Source of the DNA: Planctomycetota bacterium
GTDB taxonomy: Bacteria; Planctomycetota; UBA8742; UBA2392
Assembly: GCA_019636195.1 (NCBI GenBank)
Contig: JAHBYA010000014.1
Location: 60,957-124,956, forward strand
DNA: 64,000 bases
Direction of reading: 5' to 3'
The notes under the pieces are model-generated. The model was not told the origin of the DNA. It made no database searches and saw nothing but the letters and a program-made list of their open reading frames with translations. Every line of letters begins with the position of its first letter. Positions within the stretch are counted from its first letter, which is position 1. A program made the position numbers and the translations under genes. Below are positions 8,551 to 17,553 of the stretch, piece by piece.

Positions 8551-8591
8551 CATCGCCAGACGCAGGCGTTGTCCATTTGCGCGCGGAAATG

Positions 8592-8621
8592 AACAACCCG
8601 GCGCGGGCGCCGGGTTGTTTT
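8592..8621. terminator. Hairpin terminator between convergent genes
   Basis: AACAACCCGGCG pairs with CGCCGGGTTGTT around a CGGG loop and is followed by TTTT on the plus strand. It lies 16 bp beyond the stop of the minus-strand thioredoxin-like gene and about 310 bp after the plus-strand repeat protein gene, so it probably works in both directions. Confidence 0.75.
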
Positions 8622-8636
8622 CGGGTCCTGCGTGAA

Positions 8637-9767
8637 CTATTTGCCTTCGCCCAGCAGCTCGGCGAGTTTCTTTTCCAGTGCTTCGCCGCGCAGGTTTTGG
8701 GCTGCGACCTTGCCTTCCTTGTCGATCAGCACGGTCTTGGGGATGCTCTGGACGCCGTAGCGCTTGGCAAGACCGCTGCTCCAGAAGCCGCCGTCGTAAA
8801 TCTGGCGCCAGGGCATGACGCCCGTGCGCGTGCCGACGCGGCCTTCACCCTTGATGGTTTCGCGCAGGCCGTCTTCGCCGTCGCGGCGGTCAAGGCTGAT
8901 GCCGATCACGTCAAAGCCCTTGTCTTTGTAGTTGTTGTAGGCCTTCACCACGTTGGGCATTTCCGCGATGCACGGGCCGCACCACACCGCCCAGAAGTCA
9001 ATCAACACAACCTTGCCCTTGAAGTCGGCAAGCGTGATTTCCTTGCCGTCGAGGTCGCGCGCCTTCATCACATCACCCCAGTCAGGGAACGTCTCGCCGT
9101 CCTTGATCTCGGCGCTGCTGCTGCTGAACACGATGCGCATCACGTCGCGCTGCACCCACACGTCTTCAGAGCCGGTGAGCTTGCTGTTGGTCTTGATGGC
9201 GTCGATCACCTTCTTCCTGGCCTCCGCGTCATCGCGGTTGGCGGCGTCAATCAGGCGAATCTCGGCGGCGAGCAGCGCCTTGGCGGCGTCGTTGACACCG
9301 TCCTTTTCAATCTTCGCGATTTCCTTGGCGGCGGCGTCTTTGCGCGTTTCGTTGCCGAGGCTTCCCGCGAGGTAGTACTTGTTCCAATCCGCGATGTCCT
9401 TGGCTTCGGGGTTCTTCTTGGTGTACGACTCGCAGATCACCAGGAAGCCCTCGTGGTTCTTGCCGTACGCCAGCCGCGGCGCGGCCCACTTGTGGATGTC
9501 GCCGATGTCGGTCGCGTCCGGGTTGCTCTTGACGTAGCCGCCGGCGATTACCCATGCCTTGGCGAACACTTCGGCGATCTGCTCTGGCGTTGCGTTGCGC
9601 CCGAGCCCCTGCCCGAGCTTCTGGATTGCGGCCTGGACTTCCTTGGCGCTGGCGGGCGCCTTGTCTTCGTTCTTTTCGGCTGGCTTGTCATCCTGCGCGA
9701 TCACGAGCGCCGACGGGGCGGTGATCAACAATGCGCCGGCAAATGCGGCGGTCTTCATCCAATGCAT
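8637..9767 (-). CDS. Periplasmic TlpA/ResA-like thioredoxin-fold protein
   Basis: A 376-residue protein with a signal peptide at residues 1-24 (ending SALVIAQ). A long helical N-terminal region, possibly TPR-like (residues about 35-235), precedes a C-terminal thioredoxin fold. That fold carries VVLIDFWAVWCGPCIAEMPN, with the redox pair CGPC, the DVIGISLD strand and the cis-proline loop QSIPKTVLIDKEG. Proteins of this kind reduce or reshuffle disulfides outside the cytoplasm, for example during cytochrome c maturation, which would suit an organism with many c-type cytochromes. GGGAGAA lies before ATG 9767; the ATG at 9758 is an alternative. The substrate is unknown. Confidence 0.85.
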   Translation of the reverse strand: MHWMKTAAFAGALLITAPSALVIAQDDKPAEKNEDKAPASAKEVQAAIQKLGQGLGRNATPEQIAEVFAKAWVIAGGYVKSNPDATDIGDIHKWAAPRLAYGKNHEGFLVICESYTKKNPEAKDIADWNKYYLAGSLGNETRKDAAAKEIAKIEKDGVNDAAKALLAAEIRLIDAANRDDAEARKKVIDAIKTNSKLTGSEDVWVQRDVMRIVFSSSSAEIKDGETFPDWGDVMKARDLDGKEITLADFKGKVVLIDFWAVWCGPCIAEMPNVVKAYNNYKDKGFDVIGISLDRRDGEDGLRETIKGEGRVGTRTGVMPWRQIYDGGFWSSGLAKRYGVQSIPKTVLIDKEGKVAAQNLRGEALEKKLAELLGEGK

Positions 9768-9875
9768 ACAGTTCTCCCGAGTTCAAAGGCACCGAAGCCG
9801 GATAGTACGTTCTGGGGCCCGTCTGCACGCACCAAAACTTGATTCTGCAGTGAAAGCGGCATGACCCGTGCGCGG

Positions 9876-10448
9876 CTACTTCGCGGAAACAATGAGCGTG
9901 ACCATCTTGCTGAGTTCCAATGCAGCCCTGTTTGCGACGTCCTGAAAGTTATCGCCCTCGGTCAGTTCCAGTCCGCTTCCGTACACGTCGCCCTGCAAGT
10001 TAATCTCGTAGCCCGCAGTTGCCAGCGCCTGGTCAACGGCTTCAGGGCGACTTCTCTTCTGGAGAGTTACCCAACTGAACAGCTTGATCTTCTTGCCAAT
10101 CTGCGTCGCTTCATCATCGCTATCACTGGCGATCCAGAAGCCGGCATGCTTCACACTCTTGTCTGCTTCGGATGTCGGGTTGAACCAGATCATGCGGTTC
10201 TTGCGGGCGGCCCCGGACTTGAGCTTCGCTTTCAACTGGATGCCCCTGGGCTTCAACTTGCCGAGTTCGCTGGCGCACTCCCGCAGCAAGTCCTCAGTTG
10301 AATGCGCGATGTGTTCGCGGGCAGCATGGATCGCGCGAACCTCCTCTGCGGTAAGCTCGTCTTCGGGCAGCTTGCGCCCGGACAGCAGCTCTTCCCAGTA
10401 GTCGGCGTTCTGGCACGCGAACGCGAAGATGTCGCTCACGGTGGTCAT
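9876..10448 (-). CDS. Hypothetical protein, partner of the PD-(D/E)XK nuclease
   Basis: A 190-residue soluble protein with no signal peptide and no family I recognise. It has an acidic N-terminal half (EELLSGRKLPEDELTAEEVR), a basic patch LKAKLKSGAARKNRMIWFNP, and a C-terminal alpha/beta part with YEINLQGDVYGSGLELTEGD. Its ATG overlaps the stop region of the upstream nuclease gene by 4 bp, so translation is probably coupled. Base composition looks less G+C-rich than the surrounding genes. The tight coupling to a nuclease suggests an accessory or antitoxin-like partner, but this is inference from context alone. Confidence 0.65.
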   Translation of the reverse strand: MTTVSDIFAFACQNADYWEELLSGRKLPEDELTAEEVRAIHAAREHIAHSTEDLLRECASELGKLKPRGIQLKAKLKSGAARKNRMIWFNPTSEADKSVKHAGFWIASDSDDEATQIGKKIKLFSWVTLQKRSRPEAVDQALATAGYEINLQGDVYGSGLELTEGDNFQDVANRAALELSKMVTLIVSAK

Positions 10449-11299
10449 GCATCACCCTTGGGCAGTTGCTTAGCAAAGTCGAGTGCCGCGCGCTGGGTAG
10501 CGAACGACCAGTCGTCCCATGCGGCTTCTTCAGCGACGCCGACGACCAGCGCCAGCGATTTCAGATAGCGCAGCAGGTAGTCGTCGCGGCGTTGCACTGC
10601 AATCGGCAGCCATGCAGCCAGCAGGTCGGTCGCGTCCAGCACCGTATCAGGGCGTTCCGAAAGCTCGGTGTCAGCACCCCCCACAAGCGGCAAGAACACG
10701 AGGCAGGTTGCGCGCCCTTTTGCCTGCGCCGTCAGTGCCGCGCGGTACTTCTTCAGTTGGCCTTCGCCTTCCAGGGCATCGAGCTTGATCTCTACAAAAA
10801 CCAGCAAGTCCGGCGCGCTGACGCAAACATCTACTCGTCCGCCCTTGATTGCCAGTTCTGGCTTGACCTCCACCCCTGGCAGGTGCTTGAGCCTGCACCC
10901 GCACAAACCCAGAAAGCCCTGCAGCAGTTCAAAGCCGCCGCTGTCCGCGCGATTCGGGTCCATGAACCATGCGATCAGGCGGCTGTGCGACGGCTCGTAG
11001 CGCAGCTCCGAGAGCGGCGACAACAGGTCGGGAGCGACGGAAAGCGCATCCAGCGCATTGCGCTGCAAGGTGGCCAGCCGCCTTCGGCGCTGGACATTGG
11101 CGCCAAGCATCCGCCGGCGGATGTCTTCCGGGCGGGCCATCACCAGCCGGCGAAAGTCGTTGGCCGCAGGGCTGTCCGGCCAGCCGCGACCCAGCAAGTC
11201 CGCCTTGGCGGCAAGAGCCTTGTAGAACTTGACCAGGCCGGATGGTGACTTCACGGTGGCAAGCCTACAGTTTGGGCGAAGCGAAACAATCAATCCCAT
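10445..11299 (-). CDS. PD-(D/E)XK nuclease superfamily protein
   Basis: A protein of up to 284 residues. The segment SELRYEPSHSRLIAWFMDPN (about residues 97-116) supplies the first acidic motif of the PDDEXK_4 type. GGRVDVCVSAPDLLVFVEIK (about 155-175) carries the catalytic D and ExK residues, followed by GQLKKYRAAL. The family contains predicted DNA nucleases found in restriction and defence neighbourhoods. The start is uncertain: from 11299 the gene is only 34 bp from the divergent transporter gene, so a later start (for example ATG 11140) would leave more room for promoters. It overlaps its downstream partner by 4 bp. No methyltransferase or helicase is adjacent. Confidence 0.75.
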   Translation of the reverse strand: MGLIVSLRPNCRLATVKSPSGLVKFYKALAAKADLLGRGWPDSPAANDFRRLVMARPEDIRRRMLGANVQRRRRLATLQRNALDALSVAPDLLSPLSELRYEPSHSRLIAWFMDPNRADSGGFELLQGFLGLCGCRLKHLPGVEVKPELAIKGGRVDVCVSAPDLLVFVEIKLDALEGEGQLKKYRAALTAQAKGRATCLVFLPLVGGADTELSERPDTVLDATDLLAAWLPIAVQRRDDYLLRYLKSLALVVGVAEEAAWDDWSFATQRAALDFAKQLPKGDA

Positions 11300-11333
11300 T
11301 GATCATTGTGCCCCAGTTGCCGAACATCCTTGC

Positions 11334-13490
11334 ATGGGCTCGACCCGTGAATTTTCGAATGCGCGCTGGCACAGCCGGGCCGGGTTCCTTGCCACGACTT
11401 TGCTTGCGCTGACGGTGATGGGCGCGCCGTTCATGGTTACGCGCGGGCTGCTTGAGCACGGCGCGCTGTTTTTGCCTGCGGTGCTGGGGTTAATGCTGCT
11501 GCTGGGCGGGCCGCTGGTGCGGGTGGCGCTGGCAACCGGGCGGCTTTCGCACCGCCTGACGGGGCGCGAAGCGCTGCACGGCGTGCAGTTGTTGGTGCGG
11601 CTTACGCTTGCAATTGTGCTGCTGGTGATGGCTGGCCGCGCAATCGCGTGGATGCTGGCGGAGACGTTGTTTGAAGTGCCGGCCCGCGCCCTTGAGTTCC
11701 GGTCGCGCGAAATCACGGTGGCATCGACGGCGTGGCACCTGGAGCCATCGCAGTCGTTTTGGGCCGGGCTGGGCGTTGCACTGGTGCTGATCGGCGTGTT
11801 CTGGCTGATGGCGCGGCGGCGGCGGCTTGCGGGCCTGGCCTGGATTTCCGGTTGGGTGCTGGTGCTGGTGCTGGTGCTGCTGATGCTTGGCCTGGTCGTG
11901 GGCTACAGCCTGCCGGGTGCGGGCGCGCTGGCGGCGCTGGCGGCGCCCCTGCGGTGGACGGGCCCGCTGGCACTAGGCTTCTGGGGCGATGCTGCGGCGA
12001 TTGCGTTGCTGGGCCTTGGCGCCCAGACGGCAGTGGTGACAGCCGCCGGCCGCGGCCTGCCCAAGCGCGCGCACATCGGGCGCGAGGCACGCATCCTTGT
12101 CGCGGGCATCAGCTTCCTGACTGTGCTGGGTGGGCTGGTGGGGCTGCTGCTGTTGTGCGCCTACTGTGTGAAGATCGGCATCGTGCCCGGCGTCGAGCAC
12201 GCGGCGCCGGGGGTATTGCTGCTTGAGCTGGTGCCGGCGCTGGGGCGCACGCTGTTTTTCAGCTGGCCGGAAGCGCTGCAACCCGGCGAGCGCCAGATCA
12301 CGCTGGCCTGGTGCTTTCTGGTCGCGCTGGCGTGCACGTTGGGCTCGGCGTCGCTGATTGTTTCGCGGCGCCTGCTTCCGCAACCCGTGCGCTCACGGGC
12401 TGCGCTGTTCGGGTATGCTGCCATGCTGCCCGCGGCGGGCGCGGTACTGGCGGGCTGGCTGGCCGGCACCGGCGACGCCTGGCTGCCGCTGGCCACAGTC
12501 ATGCCCGCGCTGCTTGCCGTGATGCACCTTACGCTGGCGCGGCGCGGCGGCACCGACTTGCGCGTGGTCAGCAACGCGTTTCACTCAAGCCGTCCGTGGC
12601 TGGAAAAGTTGAACATCACGTTTGCGTTCCAGATCACGCGGCCGCTGCTGCTGATTGCCGTGCTGGCGGTCGCCCTTTCACGCAGCGAATACGGGCTGGT
12701 GCTGGCCGGGTTTGCCGTCGCGTTTGCGCTGATGTGGGTGGGCTCGTTGCGGTCGCGCACGCGAAGCCGCGACACGGGCCTGCTGCGCGCCGTAAGCACG
12801 GCGGCGCTGGTTGCCGCGTTGAGTGTGCCCGCGCTGGCGCAAGGCAGCGTCGCCGACAGCCAGGCCGAGCGCGCGGCGCAAGGCGAGGCGCCGGCAGTCC
12901 CGGCATTCGAAGAGCGCTACGTCCGCGGCGACACGGTCAACATTTCCCGTCTGCAAACCCGTGCTGAAGCGCTGCTGGCACACGCGCGCAACCCCGAGCT
13001 GCCGGCGCGCCAGCGCACCGACGCGCTGGCGGGGGCGCGGCTGGTTCTGGCCTGCCTGCTGATCGCGGATGCCGAAGGTGAAGAATCGCTGCGCCTTGAG
13101 CGCAGCCTGCTGCAGGAAGACGGGCTGGCGCCATTTTCACAACTGGACGAAGCCATCAACGACCACGCCGCCGGCAACCCCGAGCGCCTGCTGAAGCTGC
13201 TTACGCTTGTGCAGTCACGGCAGGGTGGTGATGCCCTGCGCACTGAACTGGCGCAGAACCGCGAACTGGCATGGCTGCTGGCGGCCACGGCGCGCGACAT
13301 GCGTCAGAGCTACGGCGCGGGCGGGCGTGAGGCGCAAAGGCTGCGCATGCACCTGCTGCAACGCGCGACCCAGAGCCGCACGCTGCTCAAGCCTGACCCC
13401 GGCCCGGGCGTTGTGTACATCCTGACGATGCTGCTGGCGGGCTTTGCGCTCGCGGGCGCACTGGCGCTGGGCGTGGGCCGGGGCGGCTGA
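11334..13490 (+). CDS. Degenerate SNF/NSS transporter-like membrane protein with C-terminal soluble domain
   Basis: About 718 residues with a dozen predicted helices. The first segments (NARWHSRAGFLATTLLAL, then a helix ending GAPFMV) are laid out like the start of sodium-neurotransmitter symporters (NSS/SNF). The WGDAAAIALLGLGAQTAVVT and LPKRAHIGREARILVAG region matches the later symporter helices. The sodium-site residues are not clearly kept, so transport is uncertain. After the membrane part, near residue 510, comes a hydrophobic stretch ending SVPALAQ, a soluble region of about 170 residues with helical repeats, and a final helix. ATG 11334 is preferred; longer upstream frames would overlap the divergent gene. 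Confidence 0.6.
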   Translation: MGSTREFSNARWHSRAGFLATTLLALTVMGAPFMVTRGLLEHGALFLPAVLGLMLLLGGPLVRVALATGRLSHRLTGREALHGVQLLVRLTLAIVLLVMAGRAIAWMLAETLFEVPARALEFRSREITVASTAWHLEPSQSFWAGLGVALVLIGVFWLMARRRRLAGLAWISGWVLVLVLVLLMLGLVVGYSLPGAGALAALAAPLRWTGPLALGFWGDAAAIALLGLGAQTAVVTAAGRGLPKRAHIGREARILVAGISFLTVLGGLVGLLLLCAYCVKIGIVPGVEHAAPGVLLLELVPALGRTLFFSWPEALQPGERQITLAWCFLVALACTLGSASLIVSRRLLPQPVRSRAALFGYAAMLPAAGAVLAGWLAGTGDAWLPLATVMPALLAVMHLTLARRGGTDLRVVSNAFHSSRPWLEKLNITFAFQITRPLLLIAVLAVALSRSEYGLVLAGFAVAFALMWVGSLRSRTRSRDTGLLRAVSTAALVAALSVPALAQGSVADSQAERAAQGEAPAVPAFEERYVRGDTVNISRLQTRAEALLAHARNPELPARQRTDALAGARLVLACLLIADAEGEESLRLERSLLQEDGLAPFSQLDEAINDHAAGNPERLLKLLTLVQSRQGGDALRTELAQNRELAWLLAATARDMRQSYGAGGREAQRLRMHLLQRATQSRTLLKPDPGPGVVYILTMLLAGFALAGALALGVGRGG

Positions 13491-13552
13491 GTGCGCCACC
13501 CGAATATGGACAAACCGCCGCCACGCTTTACAAAGCACACCGGAGGTCGCCC

Positions 13553-14710
13553 GTGAACTTTCAACTGAATGAAGAACTGACGCTGCTGCAGCAGACCGCC
13601 CGCGAGTTCGCGGCCAATGAACTCAGGGCCGCCGCGCGCCGCATGGACGAAACCGAAGAGTTTGAGATTGAGGTGTTCAAGAAGCTCGCCGAACTTGGCC
13701 TTGCGGGCCTGACGATTCCTGAAAAGTTCGGCGGCAGCGGCTTCTACGACCAGGGCATGGGCAACCAGGCCGCGTGCGTGACCCTGGAAGAAATCAACCG
13801 CATCTGTGCCAGCACCGGCGTGACACTCAGCGTTCACATGTCGCTGTTTTCCAGCCTGCTGACCAAGTGGGGCAGCGAAGAACAAAAGGCCCGCGTGCTG
13901 CCCAAAATGGCAAGCGGCGAATGGCTGGGCGCATACTGCCTGTCGGAAGCCGGCAGCGGCACCGACGCCGGCAGCCTGGTCTGCGAAGCCAACAAAGACG
14001 GCAACGACTACGTGATCAACGGCAGCAAGCTCTGGATTACCAGCGCGCCCTACGCCGACGTGTTCATTGTGTTCGCGCGCACCGACAAGGCGCAGAAGAC
14101 CCGCGGCATCACCGCCTTCTTCGTTGAGGCCGACCGCAAGGGCCTGAAGGTCGCCAAGAAAGAAAAGAAGATGGGCATCCGCGGCAGCGCGACCTGCGAG
14201 GTGCTGTTTGAAGATTGCCGCGTGCCCGCCGCCAACCGCATCGGCGACGAAGGCACCGGCTTCAAGATCGCGCTGGATACGCTGGACGGCGGCCGCGTGG
14301 GCATTGCCGCGCAGGCCGTGGGCATCGGCCGCGCCTGCCTGGAAGAAGCAACCGCGTACTCCAAGACCCGCGAGCAGTTCGGGCAGCCGATTGCCAACTT
14401 TCAGGCCGTGCAATGGATGCTCGCCGATATGGCCATGAAGCTGGATGCCTCGCGCATGCTGATGTACCGCGCCGCATGGCTGCGCGACAACGGCAAGCCC
14501 TGCACAGCCGAAAGCGCAATGGCCAAGCTGTTCGCCAGCGAGACCGCAAACAAGGCAGCCAAAGACGCGGTACAGATTTTCGGCGGCAACGGCTACAGCA
14601 AGGAATACAACGTCGAGCGGCACTTCAGAGATGCCCGCATCACCGAGATTTACGAGGGCACCAGCCAGGTGCAGCGCATCGTGATCGCGCGCAACCTGCT
14701 CGGCGACTAG
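13553..14710 (+). CDS. Acyl-CoA dehydrogenase
   Basis: A 385-residue flavoprotein of normal length for the family. It contains [15 protein letters not shown] and [18 protein letters not shown] (flavin and substrate pocket), [19 protein letters not shown], and [20 protein letters not shown] with the catalytic Glu near residue 366. It would oxidise an acyl-CoA to the trans-2-enoyl-CoA, passing electrons to ETF, in fatty acid or branched-chain amino acid breakdown. The start is GTG with GGAGG 7 bp upstream. Its stop and that of the convergent dnaJ-type gene share the tetramer CTAG. Chain-length specificity cannot be told, though the short-chain/butyryl-CoA type is closest. Confidence 0.93.
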   Translation: MNFQLNEELTLLQQTAREFAANELRAAARRMDETEEFEIEVFKKLAELGLAGLTIPEKFGGSGFYDQGMGNQAACVTLEEINRICASTGVTLSVHMSLFSSLLTKWGSEEQKARVLPKMASGEWLGAYCLSEAGSGTDAGSLVCEANKDGNDYVINGSKLWITSAPYADVFIVFARTDKAQKTRGITAFFVEADRKGLKVAKKEKKMGIRGSATCEVLFEDCRVPAANRIGDEGTGFKIALDTLDGGRVGIAAQAVGIGRACLEEATAYSKTREQFGQPIANFQAVQWMLADMAMKLDASRMLMYRAAWLRDNGKPCTAESAMAKLFASETANKAAKDAVQIFGGNGYSKEYNVERHFRDARITEIYEGTSQVQRIVIARNLLGD

Positions 14711-15717
14711 GCCCGGGCGCCGCCTTTTACGCGGTTGGGCCCGGCTTGCCGCAGCTGCTTCAGCAGCGCTTGCTGCTGCTCGTTCATGTCTTCGGGCAGC
14801 GCGTGGCGAATCACCGCGTACAGGTCGCCCTTGCCGCCGTGTTCGTCCGCAAGTCCAAGCCCGCGCAGGCGCAACTTGTCGCCGCTGCGGGTGCCCGGCG
14901 GCACGGTCAGCGTCACGGTGCCGGCCAGGGTTCGGATGTCCACTTTGGCGCCCTCGATCGCTTCCCAGGGCGCGACAGGCACGTCGGCGTGGATGTCGGC
15001 GCCGTGCACGCGATAGGTGTCGTCGCCAGTCAGTCGCAAGGTCAGGTAAAGATCGCCCGCGCTACCGCCGTGTTTGCCCGCCTCGCCCAGCCCGCGCAGG
15101 CGCAGGGTCATGCCGTCGCGCAGGTCTTTGGGAATCTTGATTTCGACGGTCTTGCGCCCGCGCACGCGGCCCAGGCCGGCGCAGGCGGGGCAGGCGCGGT
15201 CTTCGTCCAGCACGCCGCTGCCGCCGCACAGCTCACAGTCTTGCGTGGTGCCCAGCGTGAACTCGCGGCTGCCGCCCGCAATTGCGTCGCTGACGGTCAT
15301 GTGCAGTTCGGCGCGGCTGTCGGCGCCCTTGGCTGGGCCGCGCGGGCGGCGCACACGCGCGCGCACGTCGTCGCCGAACATGCTGGCAAAGAAGTCCGAA
15401 AAGCCGCCGCCGCCGAAAAGGTCTTCAAACTCGCCGGGGTCCATGCTGCGCCACTGGCCGCCGCCCGGGGGCGTGAAGTCCTGCCCGTGCTGCCAGTTTG
15501 CGCCAAAGCGGTCGTACTTGGCGCGCTTTTCGGGATCGGTGAGAACTTCCTTGGCTTCGTTGATGCGCTTGAATTTTTCCTCGGCGGCTGCCCTTTCATC
15601 GCCCTGGTGGCGGTCAGGGTGCCACTTCATGGCCAGCTTGCGATAGGCCTTCTTGATCTCGTCAATGCCAGCGTCGCGCTTGACGCCGAGTATCTCGTAG
15701 TAGTCCTGGAACTTCAT
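14707..15717 (-). CDS. DnaJ-type co-chaperone with reduced zinc finger
   Basis: A 336-residue protein. Residues 1-70 form a J domain with the HPD motif ([10 protein letters not shown]) that stimulates DnaK ATPase, followed by a Gly/Phe-rich linker. A cysteine region follows with only two CxxCxGxG-type motifs (CELCGGSG and CPACAGLG) rather than the four of canonical DnaJ, then two C-terminal substrate-binding beta domains ([20 protein letters not shown] and [18 protein letters not shown]). It should assist folding in the cytoplasm. It lies between DnaJ and CbpA in architecture, and no dnaK or grpE is next to it, so this is probably a secondary J-protein. Confidence 0.9.
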   Translation of the reverse strand: MKFQDYYEILGVKRDAGIDEIKKAYRKLAMKWHPDRHQGDERAAAEEKFKRINEAKEVLTDPEKRAKYDRFGANWQHGQDFTPPGGGQWRSMDPGEFEDLFGGGGFSDFFASMFGDDVRARVRRPRGPAKGADSRAELHMTVSDAIAGGSREFTLGTTQDCELCGGSGVLDEDRACPACAGLGRVRGRKTVEIKIPKDLRDGMTLRLRGLGEAGKHGGSAGDLYLTLRLTGDDTYRVHGADIHADVPVAPWEAIEGAKVDIRTLAGTVTLTVPPGTRSGDKLRLRGLGLADEHGGKGDLYAVIRHALPEDMNEQQQALLKQLRQAGPNRVKGGARA

Positions 15718-15909
15718 GGCTCAGCCTCGCCCGGCACATTAACAACGCCGCCGACGCTTTTCCTTCATCCCGGCATCAAGCAGACGGACCAACGGGCCCG
15801 CCACCGGCGGGGCGGGCCGTGCACCCCGCTTACCTGACCTTGCAAGTCCACAATCGCGGCGTTTACGGGCCTTGCCCGCAATCTATGCTCCGGCGCAAGG
15901 AGACTACCC

Positions 15910-17064
15910 ATGCTTGTCAAGAACCGTGTGCTTACGCCCGGCCCGACCGCACTGCTGCCTGAGGCACAACTGGCGCAGGCGGCTGCATCCATGCACCACC
16001 GTACCGATGCATTTATTGAGCTCTTTCGCAAAGTGCGCGGCGGCTTGAAACAGCTTTTCAAGACGCAACGCGACGTGCTGGTGTTTGCCTCAAGCGGCAG
16101 CGGCGGCCTTGAAGGCTGCGTGGTCAACGCAATCGCGCCCGGCGACACAGTAGTCTGCGTCAACGGCGGCAAGTTCGGCGAGCGCTGGATGAAGATGAAC
16201 AAAGCATACGGCGCTAACGTGATTGAGCTTGCCGTCGAGCACGGCAAAGCCGTAGAGGTCAGCGCCGTCGAGAAGGCCCTGAAGGAGCACCCGACTGCCC
16301 GCGCCGTGTTCGTCACCGGCAGCGAAAGCAGTACCGGCGCGTTGCACCCGGTGCAGGCCATCAGCGAACTCACCCGCAAGACCGAGACCCTGCTGTGCGT
16401 GGACGCCATTACCTGGATCGGCGCCCACGAAGTGCGCACCGACGAATGGGGGCTGGACCTTGTCGTTTGCGGCAGCCAGAAGGCCATGGCCATGCCGCCG
16501 GGCCTGGCGTTTGTCAGCATCAGCGAAAAAGCCGAGCGCGTGATGGCCGCCAGCAAGGGCAACAAGCGCTATTACTTTGACTTTGCCCGCGAAAAGAAAG
16601 CCCAGGCCACCGACCAGACGGCGTTCACGCCCGCGATCAGCCTGATCGCATCCTGCGCAGCCAGCCTTGACTGGATACTGGAGACCACGGTCGATGGCTT
16701 GTGGAAGAACGCGCACCTGATCGCGAGCATGAGCCGCGCGGCAGTGAAGGCCATCGGGCTTGAGCTCCTGTCGCCGGCCCCCAGCGACAGCGTGACGGCG
16801 GTGCTTACGCCCGGCGGCATGGACAGCGGCGCGGTGATCAAAGGGCTGAAAAAGAAGTTCGGTGCGATCATCGCCAACGGCCAGGACCACTTGCAGGGCA
16901 AGATTTTCCGGCTGGCGCATTTGGGGTACTACGACTATCTGGACACCATGGGCCTGCTGGCGGCGCTTGAAGTGGTACTGCAGGACGCGGGCCTGAAGTT
17001 CGAGCCCGGGGCAGCCCTGAAGGCCGCCCAGCAGGAGTACCGGCGTTTGACTTCTACTGCTTGA
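15910..17064 (+). CDS. Class V aminotransferase (serine-glyoxylate/phosphoserine type)
   Basis: A 384-residue PLP enzyme. The start LVKNRVLTPGPTALLPEAQL is typical of alanine/serine-glyoxylate and SerC-like class V aminotransferases. The PLP lysine lies in LDLVVCGSQKAMAMPPGLAF near residue 194, preceded by FVTGSESSTGALHPV and LLCVDAITWIGA. The end FRLAHLGYYDYLDTMGLLAALE also matches. The next metabolic gene is serA, so in this context it most likely transaminates 3-phosphohydroxypyruvate to phosphoserine, as in lineages using this type in place of SerC. A glyoxylate aminotransferase role is the alternative. AAGGAGA lies upstream of ATG 15910. Confidence 0.87.
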   Translation: MLVKNRVLTPGPTALLPEAQLAQAAASMHHRTDAFIELFRKVRGGLKQLFKTQRDVLVFASSGSGGLEGCVVNAIAPGDTVVCVNGGKFGERWMKMNKAYGANVIELAVEHGKAVEVSAVEKALKEHPTARAVFVTGSESSTGALHPVQAISELTRKTETLLCVDAITWIGAHEVRTDEWGLDLVVCGSQKAMAMPPGLAFVSISEKAERVMAASKGNKRYYFDFAREKKAQATDQTAFTPAISLIASCAASLDWILETTVDGLWKNAHLIASMSRAAVKAIGLELLSPAPSDSVTAVLTPGGMDSGAVIKGLKKKFGAIIANGQDHLQGKIFRLAHLGYYDYLDTMGLLAALEVVLQDAGLKFEPGAALKAAQQEYRRLTSTA

Positions 17065-17528
17065 GCCGCCAAGTGGCCAAGAAGCGCCAAGGAAATGAAA
17101 TGCATGAACCTGACCCGGAGCTGGACAAGTTGGCGCGCCTGGTGATCGGCGCGGCCATCACAGTCCTTAGCGAACTTGGGCCGGGCTTCCTGGAGAAGGT
17201 TTACGAAGAGGCACTTTGCGTTGAGTTTGCTCGGCTTGGCATCGAGTTCGAACGACAAAAAAGGGTCGAAGTGACCTGTAGGGACGCAAAAGTCGGCGAG
17301 GCTGTCATTGACCTGATTGTTGGCGGACGGCTTGTAGTTGAACTAAAGGCAGTAGAAGCGATACACCCCGTGCACTTGGCGCAGGTCATCAGTTATCTGC
17401 GAACAATCGGCGAACCATTGGGGCTGCTGTTGAACTTCCAAGTCGCACGAATGAAAGACGGTGTCAAGCGGGTTGTCTGGACAAAGTAGTTCTTGGCGAA
17501 ACTTGGCGAAACTTGGCGTCTTGGCGGC
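17065..17528. mobile_element. GxxExxY element with GCCAAG-type terminal inverted repeats
   Basis: A unit of about 464 bp inserted between two serine-pathway genes. The left end (17065-17093, GCCGCCAAGTGGCCAAGAAG and onward) and the right end read on the other strand (17528-17492, GCCGCCAAGACGCCAAGTTT and onward) are imperfect inverted repeats built of CGCCAAG units. The right end holds four TTGGCG units in tandem. The GxxExxY gene fills the interior. There is no transposase, so any movement would need help from elsewhere. The call as a mobile unit is inference from the ends and the position. Confidence 0.65.
17100..17489 (+). CDS. GxxExxY family protein
   Basis: A 129-residue protein with the signature GPGFLEKVYEEAL (G-x-x-E-x-x-Y) near residue 27. 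It is followed by FERQKRVEVTCRDAKVGEAV and IDLIVGGRLVVELKAVE, where D and ExK form a predicted PD-(D/E)XK nuclease core. It ends LLLNFQVARMKDGVKRVVW, as usual for the family. The family is widespread, small, and found in unrelated contexts between other genes; its role is not established. ATG 17100 follows AAGGA and is preferred to the earlier TTG. Its A+T-richer sequence contrasts with the flanking genes, consistent with insertion. Confidence 0.9.
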   Translation: MHEPDPELDKLARLVIGAAITVLSELGPGFLEKVYEEALCVEFARLGIEFERQKRVEVTCRDAKVGEAVIDLIVGGRLVVELKAVEAIHPVHLAQVISYLRTIGEPLGLLLNFQVARMKDGVKRVVWTK

Positions 17529-17553
17529 CAATGCAGTTCCAGAAGGAGAGACC

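Noticed and set aside
15718..15909. Hairpin-rich leader between dnaJ and the aminotransferase as a riboswitch
   Set aside because: GGCCCGCC and GGCGGGCC can pair, but no known riboswitch core is visible.
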